Origin: Antedon mediterranea
Lineage: Eukaryota; Echinodermata; Crinoidea; Comatulida; Antedonidae
NCBI RefSeq assembly: GCF_964355755.1
Contig: NC_092675.1
Coordinates: 26,080,412-26,144,411 of the forward strand
Direction of reading: 5' to 3'
Length of the DNA stretch: 64,000 nt
Within the stretch, counting starts at the first letter, position 1. Each line of letters opens with the position of its first letter. Positions 38,201 through 53,200 of this stretch are shown one piece after another. The position numbers were made by a program, and so were the translations under genes. The notes under the pieces were generated by a model, which saw only the letters and a program-made list of their open reading frames with translations, searched no databases and was not told where the DNA came from.

Positions 38201-41200
38201 TACAATGGAAGCTTGACAGTACTCAATATATCAGGATCCTTTATCACCATTGAATGGACGGCATGGGACAGCAATACTGATTATGGAAATGGTCCAGTTG
38301 TTGGATACTTTTTATACCACAAACTGAGCAATACCAATGATTGGATGAAGAGATTATATGAGAATTCTTTATCAGGCACTGTTAATGGGTTGTGTGATAA
38401 AGAATACACTTTTAGTGTTTCTGCTGCGAGACCTGGTGAAGGAGGTGAAGGACCAATTGGAAAAGATGGAGTCACAGTAAAACCTCATTGTGAAAGTAAG
38501 TGAGCACTGTATGTCAACTAAAGAATCACAACTGGCAATGTGTAATGTGACACATTCACATTTCTAGGCTAAGTACCACTTTATTGGACATCTGTTGCCT
38601 TTGTTCAAGGAGGTTGCAAACTTTTTAACTTTACTTACCACTTAAAATACCAGATAACCTAAAGTTGAAAATGATACAGTAGTAATGGGATATTGTGACT
38701 TTCGCCCTTTTGCCGACAATGTGAAGTATTTTTCTTTTTATTTCTTGCCAGAAATTACCAATGCCACATTTGTTCCAGCAAATAACAACCAGAACACAAC
38801 TGCTTCATGTTCAGTAAAACATTATGGTACAAAAAACATTACAACAATGATTATGGTGACTAACAAACATTTCACTGAAAATATTACAAAACTGGTAGAA
38901 ATAGAACAAGATGGTGAGAATATAACAAAGTACACATTTTCTGTGACATCAAATGTTGATTCCACATACAAATGTGTAATAGTGCATGAAGGATTTTCTG
39001 TTCAACGTGAAATTTTACCTGAAGTGTTTCGTAAGTCAAACAAATTGTAATAATTAAAGATTGAAATATAAATCTGCATTACTTTTTTAATCTTTCCAGC
39101 TGTTATGTGTTATTAATGAAATATTTTATATTACAAAACCGAAGCATGTCATATATGGCCTAGTCTTTGACCTTCCAAGACAAACTGTAAGATTCGACAA
39201 CTAGACCCTGTCTGGAATAAAACAGACAATCTTTTAACTCATGAAAATACTCTCCCCTTAACTATTTAAATTATTCTCTGCTCAACTATTAACTATTGTT
39301 GATTATTGACATCAATACACAACATTTGTTATTAGGGTTACCAGTCTACGCTGGAAACTTGACGGTAGATATAAACACTTTTTGTTTTTATGGTGGCCAT
39401 TTTGAAATCAAGATGGCCGCCATACCGGACGTTGGACACTTGGCACCCCCCGATATTTTGAATCTATATACATCAAAGAAACTTTGTGGAAAGTTTCATG
39501 CTTTGGTAATAAAGTGCACAACTTGGCTATTTTTATGGCGTTAACTGCTCTACTAATGTGATTGGAAGATGATTATAGGCTATGTGATTGGAAGATGATT
39601 ATAGGCTATGTGATTGGAAGATGATTATATAGGCTATGTGATTGAAAGATGATTATAGGCTATGTGATTGGAAGATGATTAGAGGCTATGTGATTGGAAG
39701 ATGATTATAGGCTATGTGATTGGAAGATGATTATATAGGCTATGTGATTGGAAGATGATTATATAGGCTATGTGATTGAAAGATGATTATATAGGCTATG
39801 TGATTGGAAGATGATTATATAGGCTATGTGTTTGGAAGATGATTATAGGCTATGTGATTGAAAGATGATTATAGGCTATGTGATTGAAAGATGATTATAG
39901 GCTATAATGATTGGAAGATGATTATAGGCTATGTGATTGGAAGATGATTAGGCTTTGTGATTGAAAGATGATTATAGGCTATGTGATTGGAAGATGATTA
40001 TAGGCTATGTGATTGGAAGATGATTATAGGCTATGTGATTGGAAGATGATTATAGGCTATTTGATTGAAAGATGATTATAGGCTATGTGATTGGAAGATG
40101 ATTATAGGCTATGTGATTGGAAGATGATTATAGGTAGCTATGTGATTGGAAGATGATTATCAAAATCATCTTGCATATTAATTTGATTGTTTTCATGCAT
40201 TTTTTTTTTCAATTTATCTTCATTTACACATGACTATATTCCCTTTTTTCATTATTTTCTTATGCTTTTTTTCTACTTATTCTCTATGCATGATTAACAT
40301 GAATTCAATATAATGTTCAAAATTTACCATAGAATCACATATTTTATTACAGTAATGTTTACTGATTTTAAATAATAAAGAGGGTTATTTTAGCAAGAAA
40401 AATGATTGATGGGATCTTATAGACTGAATTAGACTGTAATTAATTATTACATATCATTTGGAATTAACCAAGTAATTTGTATCAAAACCTAGCTAATATT
40501 TATATTTCAGGGAACAATGGATATATTACAGTTTTGAATTTGATACCAAAAAGCGACTTTAACAGATATTACCAATGTTACACTCCTTCTTCATTCACTG
40601 ACTATAGTCTGAGTTATGGTAGATCATTTGCAGTAGTAGATGGGGAAAGTATAACTGAAACACCGTGGATCGTGCCAGATTCAAGTCGAAGATACTTTGC
40701 AATACCTAGTGTTGGCATGGGAGTGTACTATTGTAAATTAGTGAAAGATGATGGCACCACTACAACAATTGTTGAGACTACTAAGATAAGAGATGATGGT
40801 AAGATGTTCTGGAACCATAAATATTTTACTTTGTTAATCATAATTTGAGTAGCTTTGCTGCTCTACTGTACTAAATAGAAAATTATTCTGTAATTATTTA
40901 ATACTAGTTAATGTATGATTTTTGTGAAGTACCTTTAGGCACTTTAAAGAGAACAGAAGCATTAGAAAAGAGTTACCATGTGGAAGCTTACTATAGGCTG
41001 AAAAAAATTGGAATCTGTAAACGTCTGTCAAATCATGGAGTTACTCCATGGTCAAATCAAAAATAGGTGTTATCAAAATGCGTACAAAAGCAACGATGAT
41101 TACACTCATCAGTTCAGTGGATTCTACAACTGACACTAAACAAGATGTGTTTTAATATCCAAAAATATTCCAGAAAAGAATCTGAACAGTCTAAGTCAAT

Positions 41201-44200
41201 AAAATCCACTCTCAAACATGCACCAAATAATCGTAAATGAACACACAAATTTAGTGTTAAATAGCTGCGAATAGATTAGAGAGACACGCCCGCTATTGTT
41301 TTTATTGGTAGGCGTAACGTATAGCCGCACCTACCATTTCTAAGCAAAAGTCCTATTCTTTTCATTAGAAAACCAATGTGCATTGTGACAGCATCTAAAA
41401 AAGCGACCATACTTTTGTAATAAATAGTAAAAAATAACATCAACCTCAAAGGTATTTGACCCTATTTAGCCAAAAAAAAGATTATTGAGAGTTGGGAACA
41501 GGAAGGTTGGTGGCGGGAATCTGAGCCACTTTCAAAACAAAATAACAATAAAAAAGAACATTGCGTTTTAATTTTACAAATATTTTATGAAATTAATACA
41601 GACTGGAAAAGAAAGAAGTTTCTTAAAAAAATGGTAATAACTGTATATTTCTTTGAGTTTTTAAAGTGGTATTTTATTATTTTCTAAACAGCTTTAATAA
41701 CACCAGTTAATTCTAAAACCACTGTAACAGTGAATGTTTGTGATGATGTCACAATTAAATTTGACACCGATATAATTAGCGGTGATTTAATGTGGAGGAA
41801 GGATGGATCTACTCCATTTAAAAGTGGAACAGAAACAAGCACGACCTTTAACCCGGTAGAGACTACTGATGCTGGGATGTATGAGCTTTATTTAAATGGT
41901 GCTCGTTCAGATCGTAGACACTCATTTATCAAGTTGATTGTACGAGGTAAAACTTTGTTATATTGTTTAAAAAATCAAATAATGTATTGGATTTCAACTT
42001 TGTTTTAATATTTTTATGCAATTGACACTTTACTTCATCCTTATTTTCTGCAATACTATTCTGGGCTTCTGTTATTGTTCAAAGGTCAATAAAATAATTA
42101 ATTGTAGAAATATAATTTTATTGTAGACACTTTGTACACACTTTCCTCAAATAGGAACTGCACAATATTCAATTTTTAAAAATGTTTATAATAAAAAGCT
42201 ATTAACTTCTCCGAGGGATATTTTAAACACTCCTCCCTTAAAATTAGTTGTTACAATTTAAGAAACTCTAAATTATTATTACTTCAATGCTACATTTTGG
42301 AAGCAACTCCCTAACACTTTATTTGCATTAGCTTCCGAATTGAAGAAAAGTAAGGAAAACAAAATAAAAAAAGGTATCATCCTGAATGTTTGGGTGTTAA
42401 TGAAGTATATTTGCAGAACATGCCTATTGATTTTTTATACGAACATGCCCTCTGCATCCTAGTACTGTAGTAGTAAGCCCTGAATATAGTTTTCTTTGAT
42501 ATATTTGCCAAGTAGGCTTACTCACTTTCTGAATGCTTTCCCTTTAATTATTTGTTTACTTTTTATTTTCTTTTACTTTATATTTAAATTAGTAAGTGAG
42601 ACAAAGTTTCCTTCTAGTCGGGTCCTTTAATTTTGTATTCATCATAATTATATCATTAATTTAAATTCATAAATGTCAACTCAATTAGTCAATCATTTTC
42701 ATACATAGCGTGTCCGTGTCACAAATGGGGTCCACCTAACTGCACTGGCGATTGTGAATACTGCTATAATGGAGGTGTATGTGATGACAAAACTGGATTT
42801 TGTATCTGTGCGCCTGGATTTAATGGATCCACATGTGAAATTGGTAAGAAAAACATGTGTTTTCATAAAAACTAGTAAATGTTTTAACATTAAATTTACC
42901 AATGATACATGACTCGAGCAGCCATTTAAAAAATTGTTGTACTGTCCCCCAGAAACAAAATTCTTAACCTTTTTGTTGTTGAATATGCCATTTTAATGTC
43001 ACTTTATTTTCGTTCTTTGTAATCAACTTTATTAAAACATACAAAACAACCTATTCAAAATCGGATTTAATTAATCTTCATTTTTCATGTTTTAGGGGAC
43101 AATACATCTTTAAAATAGTGTAAATCTAAATAGGCTTATACTTCATAGAATCAAATGGGTTATTGTAGACTATCTTAGACTATCAATGATGTGGTAGAAA
43201 TAGGAACCAAGCATTAGTACAGTACAACAAACTGTTATTCATTAATGAATGGATGTTTATCCTTTACTGGAGTTAGAGAGTCATATCATTCCCAATGAAA
43301 GTGTTTCTTCTGCTTTTAACCCTCCTGCGCACTCTGCTTATTATTGTGTCCTTTTGCTTGTTTTATGTTTTTTGCTGAAAAAGAGGAATTAAGTAAGAAA
43401 TAATGTATTTTAACTCACACCTCATGTATTTACAGTATGTTTTTTTTCTCATCAGTTATTCATTTTTTATTAAATTTTATTTTTTTTTTTTTTTTTTTTT
43501 TATTTTTTTTTTATTTCATTATATAATACGTTACATGGGAAAAACATAATCAAATAAAAAATTAAAATAAAAAGCAACAAACAAAAACAACAAAGATATC
43601 CATCTAACAAATTAAATACAGGTTCATAAAAATTATTCTACTCTCTAAACCATTTTATATTTGATTTATAAATTCTTCTAATTTTATCCATTTTCTATTA
43701 AAAATACTGTCCTCAAAATTCTGATGATAAATAAATTTTTCTGTTTCATAAAACCTTTTTAACTCGTTCACAACCATTTTGATAGTTGGCTTACATTTAA
43801 CTAGTTTACATTTATAAATAAATGATTTTACAATTAGAATAATTGCATTAATGGCTTTTAAATTAAAAAACTGATGCGCATCTTGGTATCCGAAAATTAT
43901 GCTCTCTTTACTAAAAATAAATTGCACTCCAGTTTTTTCTGAAATTTTTTCCTGGAGGAGGTTCCATATCCTTTTTACTATTGGACAATTACAATTAAAT
44001 TTTATTGCTTTATTATTTAGTTTTCACATCTTGATAGACTAATAATAATAATAATAATAATAGGATATTGAAAAGGGCCATGCCTCTGAAATAATTTGGA
44101 TTTAATGTCTGCCATTATTTTTAGCATGTGGTGGCAATAGTCATGGTTGGAATTGTGAAAATTTTTGTTCCAGACGACCAGACCTTTCTTCGTGTAAAAA

Positions 44201-47200
44201 CGTTCTGTTTTGTTTACCTGATCCATATGGATGTACCTGTGTTACCGGTTACAAAGGAATAAAATGTGACATAGGTAAATATATAATCATGGATTTATCC
44301 ATAATTAAAAAAAATGTTCTGCTTTTCTTCCTTAATATACATTTTAGTTACAATCAAGTATAACAATCATGTATAACAGCCAGATAGGTATCTGTTAACA
44401 ATATAATATATTCTAAGGAATTATTCATTTTATCACAAACTTTGAAGATTTGTTTTTCCTCTGGAAAAAGAAAAATCTTTTGAAATGTTGCGTTAAATAG
44501 GCCAATGGTTAATTGTTTAATAACATAATATTTCAAATCATCATCAAACAGAATGTTCACCTGGTACATTTGGAGCAGACTGTACTCAAACATGTCATTG
44601 TCAAGAAGGTGCATGTGATCGATATACAGGAATATGCACTGAATCGGCATGTGCGTTTCCGTGGACAGGATATAACTGCCAACGTAAGATAAGATAAGAT
44701 AAGATAACTTTTATTGATCCTCAAAAAGGAAATTCATTGCTCGTCATAATAACAAGAAAACACAATAAAAACAAATACAGTATAGCATAAAACCATTCAT
44801 ATAAAAACATAAAAAAATACAAGATAAAATTATCTTCTTGACTTCCTGAATTCATTATAGTATAAGAAAGGTTAAAGTTTGCCAATTATTAAAATCTAAT
44901 CTTTTATATTACCATTATCTGATGATAATCTTCGAAAATTTGTAAAGTAAAATCATTTATACAATATATTTTAGGTTTTTCTTTTTTTAATTGATGAAAT
45001 ATCTTTGTGTTGGTAACAACATAAAATTAAATGAATATAAACTAAATATCCTTAGAACAGCATATTTTGATATTTCGTTTAGAATGCCAAACTGGTGAAG
45101 TGTGTGAAGAAAATGAATGTAAGGAACCATGCGAATATTACAGAGAAAATGGCATATGTAAAGAATATGTTAGTAAGTTCCCTGTTAGATTTTCATCAGT
45201 AGAATCCTTACAAACGATGATAGCGATGAAGTAGCTCTTTTAAACCCAACATGTTCAGTCTTGGTCACATTTTATACTAATTTGAATTTTTAGTGTCCTG
45301 TCAGATTGCGTGTGTCTGTTTGTTTGTTAGGATTACTCAAAAAGTTATTGCAAGATCTTTACCAAAATGAAAATTCAGATAGATATGTTGTCAGGTACCA
45401 CTCCATTCAATTTTAGTAGGCAATCCGAACCAGGGTCATAATTCAGGACCTTTTTTAGTATTATTTTCGGACCTGCTGAAACTGAAAATTATTTTCTTGA
45501 GAACTACTTGTCCAAAAAACTTCATTTTTGAACAAAAGGCAAGAGTTAAAATTTGTGATCTGTAATTTTAAAACATAATCTATATATAAATTTACGTAAG
45601 GGCAAAATTCGGTAAATCGCGCCTTACTTCTATAATTTTTACTCGATGGTATATAAAGTTGGTTCGTACTTTCGGTACTGATTTTAACCGCCTGATGTAA
45701 CCCTGTTTACTAATTAAATTAAGTTAGATAATAAGTTATTGACGGTTAAAACGAATTTAGGTTCCAAGATTTGCCCCAAATAGGGGTGTTTTCCGACCGT
45801 GGTATACACTGTATAATGGATGTCCGTCTTGAAAAATACCCGCCACAAAAATGCGAGGAGGCTTCGCATTTTCCTATCTCCTCCTACGATAATTGTTTTT
45901 AATAGCTGAAAACCGGTTGAACAGCTAGAGTACACCATCATAATGTTGAAGACAGGCCGATTTTCTTTAAAAAATACTATTTTGATAGATTTAATATACG
46001 ATTATACAAATCTATTGATTTGCGATGAATGGAACATCCCAATCTCTCAGTCTGCCAGAGTTTGGTTTAACACAAGTACTGTAGGTAAATTTATGAGCCC
46101 TTGGTTTAACACATACGGTAGGTAAATATATGGGCCCTTTGAGAATAAACTTGCGAGATTGTGGATAGGCTCTACTGTTAGATATATAAACACATTATTA
46201 TATACAAATAAACTTTATACTGACAGTTCTTTCTCAACGTTTGTATTAATTAATAATTACCAAATATAAACGTCGTAGTGGTGTATCGTGACATGGTACT
46301 TTAATATTTCAATCGATTATGACAGTGACAGTTTTAACTAAACTAAATAAAGAATGTTCTCTAATATAATTAGGAATCTCTTGCCATACACGGGGAAAAT
46401 TAGTGTACAATGAACATTTAAAAGAAATAAATAAATAAATAAAATAAAAAAAGTATTAAATCGCAAATGTTTTACTGTATTTAGAGGTATATTATTTATA
46501 GGCCTATAAAACATGAAAAAAATATTTCGTTACTGAGTGGATAAAGAATATATTTAAAAATTGTTCCTCTTTGTACCTATCCGCTTTCCCATCCCTCAAC
46601 CCTAATGTTACATACAAAACACAAATTGGGTTTCTTTAAATGAGTCCAAATCAAAAACTTGGACTCATTTTGTGATAAGTTTCTCCTTCGGAAGTAATTC
46701 CCAGGGTGCTAATTTTAGTTGACTACATAAATCATCGTGTCTATTTATTTGTTTCTGTAAACGACAATGTATAGGCCTATAGTCCTGCGGTACGTACATT
46801 TGAAATCGCCAGTTTTGTTACGCTGAAATTACTGTGTATTCGAGAACCATCTGTGGGAACGACCTAGATGGTACGCGAGCGAAGCGAGCGTACCATCTAG
46901 TTTGATTTAATGTACAGATTTTGTTATACTAGTATGTCAAAAAGTATTTAAAAAAAAAATGAATCTGTATTTTTTGTGTTGCTGTTCTCTTGTTAGTCAA
47001 CTGAAACCTATTGTTAGTTCAAAGGATGGTTACATAACCATTACACTAACTTGTTGAGTTGAGTGTTGCAGTGAAAAAAAAAAAAAATTATCCAAACCCA
47101 AACCAAAAGTTAAATAGAACCAATAAAAATTAACTAATTAATTTTTTATATATTTATATTTTGAATTGTCAGGAATTATTAATGCCACATTTGTACCAGC

Positions 47201-50200
47201 AAATAACAACCAGAACACAACTGCATCATGTTCAGTAAAACATTATGGTACAAAAAACATTACAACAATGATTATGGTGACTAACAAACATTTCACTGAA
47301 AATATTACAAAAGTGGTAGAAATAGAACAAGATGGTGAGAATATAACAACATACACATTTTCGGTGACATCAAATGTTGATTCAACTTATGAATGTGTAA
47401 TTGCATACCCATGTTTTTCGGCTCGGAGACAAATATTTGCTGATATTTTTCGTAAGTAATAAAAACTATAATCAAAATTTGCGTTACTTTTAAATCATTT
47501 CAACAATTCTATCTTACTAGGGAAATATTTTTATATTTACATCACACTTGAATGTTATATTTGTTTATTTGAAGAGAATCAGTTAAATGCGCCTATTGAA
47601 CTTGGGTCTGCCTTGTTTGATTACACAGTTCCAATTCAACTCATGAAAATATTGCTCTCACATTTCCATTTTTGAGCATTGACTGTATTTATTTCATATG
47701 AGCTAAACTAATTGACTATTATTTTTACATTTTATAAACAACTTATTAGGGTTGCCTGTCTACAATGGAAGCTTGACAGTACTCAATATATCAGGATCCT
47801 TTATCACCATTGAATGGACGGCATGGGACAGCAATATTGATTATGGAAATGGTCCAGTTGTTGGATACTTTTTATACCACAAACTGAGCAATACAAATGA
47901 TTGGAAGAAGACATTATATGAGAATTCTTTATCGGGCACTGTTAATGGGTTGTGTGATAAAGAATACACTTTTAGTGTTTCTGCTGTGAGACCTGGTGAA
48001 GGGGGTGAAGGACCAATTGGAAAAGATGGAGTCACAGTAAAACCTCATTGTGAAAGTAAGTGAGCACTGTAGGTACAAATATAGAATCATAACTGGGAGT
48101 TTGTAATGTGAAACATTCACATTTTTGGGATAATTACCACTTTATTGGACATCTGTTGCCTTGTTCAAGGAGGTTGCAAACTTTTTAACTTTACTTACCA
48201 CTTAAAACACCAGATAACCTAAAGTTGAAAATGATACAGTAGTAATGGGATATTGTGACTTTCGCCCTTTTGCCGACAATGTGAAGTATTTTTCTTTTTA
48301 TTTCTTGCCAGAAATTATCAATGCCACATTTGTAGCAGCAAATAACAACCAGAACACAACTGCTTCATGTTCAGTAAAACATTATTGTACAAAAAACATT
48401 ACAACAATGATTATGGTGACTAACAAACATTTCACTGAAAATATTACAAAACTGGTAGGAATAGAACAAGATGGTGAGAATATAACAACGTACACATTTA
48501 CTGTGACATCAAATGTTGATTCAATTTACAAATGTGTAATTGTGCATGAAGGATTTTCTGTTCAACGTGAAATTTTACCTGAAGTGTTTCGTAAGTCAAA
48601 CAAATTGTAATAATTAAAGATTGAAATATAAATCTGCATTACTTTTTTAATCTTTCCAGCTGTTATGTGTTATTAATGAAACATTTTTATATTATTACAA
48701 AACCGAAGCATGTCATTTATGGCCTAGTCTTTGACCTACCAAGACAAACTGTAAGATTCGACAACTAGACCCTGTCTGGAATAAAACAGACAATCTTTCA
48801 ACTCATGAAAATACTCTCGTCTTAACTATTTAAATTATTCTCTGCTCAACTATTAACTATTGTTGATTATTGACATCAATACACAACATTTTTTATTAGG
48901 GTTACCAGTCTACGCTGGAAACTTGACGGTACTTAATATCTCAGGATCCTTTATCACCATTGAATGGACGGCATGGAACAGCAATACTGACGATGGAGAT
49001 GGTCCAGTTGTTGGATACTTTTTATACCACAAACTGAGCAATACAAATGATTGGAAGAAGACATTATATGAGAATTCTTTATCAGGCACTGTTAATGGGT
49101 TGTGTGATAAAGAATACACTTTTAGTGTTTCTGCTGTGAGACCTGGTGAAGGGGGTGAAGGACCAATTGGAAAAGATGGAGTCACAGTAAAACCTCATTG
49201 TGAAAGTAAGTGAGCACTGTATGTACAACTATAGAATCATAACTGGCAATGTGTAATGTGACACATTCACATTTCTAGGCTAATTACCACTTTTTTGGAC
49301 ATCTGTTGCCTTGTTCGCGATACCTTACAAACTTTTTGACTTCCTTAACTTATAAACTCCAAATATCTAATTTGAAATGTATATAGTAGTAATGGAATAG
49401 TGTGAGTTTTGCCCTTTTTCTGATAATGTGCACCTAAAGACATTTTTTTTTAAATTTGTTTTCAGAAATTATCAATGCCACATTCGCTCCAGCAAATAAC
49501 AACCAGAACACAACTGCATCATGTTCAGTAAAATATTATTGTACAAAAAACATTACAACAATGATTATGGTGACCAACAAACATTCCACTGAAAATATTA
49601 CAAAACTGGTAGGAATAGACCAAGATGGTAAGAATATAACAACATACACATTTTCTGTGACATCAAATGTTGATTCAACTTACAAATGTGTAATTGTGCA
49701 TGAAGGATTTTCTGTTCAACGTGAAATTTTACCTGAAGTGTTTCGTAAGTCAAACAAATTGTAATAATTAAAGATTGAAATATAAATCTGCATTACTTTT
49801 TTAATCTTTCCAGCTGTTATGTGTTATTAATGAAACATTTTATATTATTACAAAACCGAAGCATATCATATATGGCCTAGTCTTTGACCTTCCAAGACAA
49901 ACTGTAAGATTCGACAACTAGACCCTGTCTGGAATAAAACAGACAATCTTTTAACTCATGAAAATACCCTCCCCTTAACTATTTAAATTATTCTCTGCTT
50001 AACTATTTAAATTGTTGATTATTGACATCAATACACAACATTTGTTATTAGGGTTACCAGTCTACGCTGGAAACTTGACGGTACTTAATATCTCGGGATC
50101 CTTTATCACCATTGAATGGACGGCATGGAACAGCACTGACGATGGAGATGGTCCCGTTGTTGGATACTTTTTATACCACAAACTGAGCAATACAAATGAT

Positions 50201-53200
50201 TGGATGAAGACATTATATGAGAATTCTTTATCAGGCACTGTTAATGGGTTGTGTGATAAAGAATACACTTTTAGTGTTTCTGCTGTGAGACCTGGTGAAG
50301 GGGGTGAAGGACCAATTGGAAAAGATGGAGTCACAGTAAAACCTCATTGTGAAAGTAAGTATAATACACAGGTACCAGGATTGCCTGGTGAAGGGAGTGA
50401 AGGACCAATTGGAAAAGATGGAGTCACATTAAAACCTCATTGTGAAAGTAAGTGAGCACTGTATGTCAACTAAAGAATCACAACTGGGAATGTGTATTGT
50501 GAAACATTCACATTTTTGGGATAATTACCACTTTATTGGACATCTGTTGCCTTTGTTCAAGGAGGTTGTAAATTTTTAAACTTTACTTACCACTTAAAAC
50601 ACCAGATAACCTAAAGTTGAAAATGATACAGTAGTAATGGGATATTGTGACTTTCGCCCTTTTGCTGACAATGTGAAGTATTTTTCTTTTTATTTCTTGC
50701 CAGAAATTACCAATGCCACATTTGTTCCAGCAAATAACAACCAGAACACAACTGCATCATGTTCAGTAAAACATTATGGTACAAAAAACATTACAACAAT
50801 GATTATGGTGACTAACAAACATTTCACTAAAAATATTACAAAACTGGTAGAAATAGAACAAGATGGTGAGAATTTAACAATGTACACATTTTCTGTGATG
50901 TCAAATGTTAATTCAACATACAAATGTGTAATTGTGCATGAAGGATTTTTAGCTCAGAGAGAAGTTTTACCTGAAGTGTTTCGTAAGTAAAACAAATTGT
51001 AATTAAAGATTGTTTCAAATACAACAGTCAATCTTTCAACTCATGAAAATACTCTCCACTCAACTATTTAAATTGTTGATTATTGACATAAATACACATT
51101 TTTTATTAGGGTTACCAGTCTACGCTGGAAACTTGACGGTACTTAATATCTCAGGATCCTTTATCACCATTGAATGGATGGCATGGAACAGCAATACTGA
51201 TGATGGAGATGGTCCAGTTGTTGGATACTTTTTATACCACAAACTGAGCAATACAAATGATTGGAAGAAGACATTATACGAGAATTCTTTATCAGGCACT
51301 ACTAATGGGTTGTGTGATAAAGAATACACTTTTAGTGTTTCTGCTGTGAGACCTGGTGAAGGGGGTGAAGGACCAATTGGAAAAAATAAAGTCACAGTTA
51401 AAACTCATTGCGAAAGTAAGTATAATACACAGGTACCAGTATTGCTTTCTTAGATGAAAAAATTATCAAAATAATAGTAATGCGCTGCATCTTCATTCAA
51501 GAATAAGCGACTTTGATAACCAGAGGGTGGCCTATTTACAAAGTCAATCAGTACAAAAATGTCCATCTAGGCCCTAGCGTGGTGATGTAAATTTACATCA
51601 TCGCGCTAGCCTCGCTCCTATTGCACTCTTTTTGTCCCTTTTACCTTTAAAATATGGCGCCCTCTGGAGTTATTGAAGTCGCTTATTAAAATAGACATAT
51701 CCGTTTCTGGATTCTCGTTTAAAAACACATAAATATTATTTTTTGTATTTAAATTAACTAATCAAAATTCATGTCAATACATTACATCATAATATTATAT
51801 ATACGGTATATGTTTATTATATATAAACATATGTTTATTATATGTTATAAACGGCAGTGTTATATAGTCGTCATCACCATAATCATCATTTCCTATGTAC
51901 TATAGAAGAAATAATTTAATATTAAATATAATATTTGTTGTTATTGTTATTACAGTAAACATTGATACATTTTATGAAGAAAATTGTGAAGTTGAATGTA
52001 ATAAATCATGTGGGTTTCAAAGAGTGAATGGCACATGTAAGGAAAGCATGTGTATGCCTTATTTGCTTGAACCTGATTGCGATGTTGGTAAGTCCTTGTT
52101 ACTTATAGATTAGTTTAAATGAGTATTCGTTTATTTGCCGAGAACCGCACTAGTAAAGATGAAGTTATTGCCCTTTTATAATCCAAACTAGTCTAGGGTC
52201 GTGTTTATACAACACCCTAAATTTGAACACGGCTTTAATTTTTAGCGTGTTGTTCGGATCGAGGTCAACCCACCTTAACGTTTGCTGTTATACTAGAAAT
52301 CACGATACCGTGTTGTACCGGAAGTTTCATCAACACGCAGTGCATGCTAGGATAAAAGGTCAAATCGTTGATCGCTTGAATTGGCGGAGCTGATCGTCGC
52401 CTCCTCGCTGTCCGATGTATTCGCGCGGTTTTTACCATTTTCATTATTGTATTTGTTCACGTTTGCATTGTGTTTATTTTGTTCTCGGTTCATTTAAATT
52501 AATAAAAGTTATTTTAAGGGTTTCATTGTTTCTTCTATACACTATGGAAGAAGATGCCATTTTTGCGATGTTATTTTTTATTCTGTTTGGAGAGGGAAAT
52601 GATAGAGGCCTACTACCACTACGAGTTGGCCCCACTAGGCTAGGCGGAAGACGTGGTAGGAGGATGATTGCTGGCAGCGAAGCAGCAATAAATGGGCCCA
52701 ATCTTGTTAGCAACGTTGCATGACATGATTGATATTACGACCTGTTTTAACGAGAGGTCAAAATATACCCTGAGGACACTTCCAACACGGTAACGGGGAC
52801 CGGGAATCCACCAAATTTTAGGATTCAGCCAAGTAGCCTTTTTTGCAATTAAAATCTCATTACACGGAATCTCTTTGTTGTTATACAACACACTTCTCGT
52901 AGGCGTGTAGAATATGCGTGTAATAGCGTGTTGTTTAAACGCGCCCTAGGTGGTCATTAATTTACTTAATATTGGTAAACAGATAATATTTTGGCACACA
53001 TGGCATTTCATACGTATTATACTTGAGATTCACAAATTGAAATGATTGGTGGAATAACAAGAAATATTTCCTACAAAAAAAAAAAACCTCGGCTTTTAGT
53101 TTTAATTATTGTTTTTGTCATTAAATGATGTTTTTTTGAAGTGATATATTCTATTTGATAAATTAGGAAATAATGATTTATTATCAATTTATATTTGTTT

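Noticed and set aside
45714-46125. Two short frames in the copy 3 intron
   Set aside because: Both are inside the Helitron and have no recognisable domains.
48910-49185. Minus-strand frames opposite the FN3 exons (proline/serine-rich, many copies)
   Set aside because: They are exact shadows of the FN3 coding strand, and repeat only because the exon repeats.
52415-52723. Small open frame at 52415-52723 as a host gene
   Set aside because: It lies wholly inside the Harbinger-type element and has no splice support or known domain.
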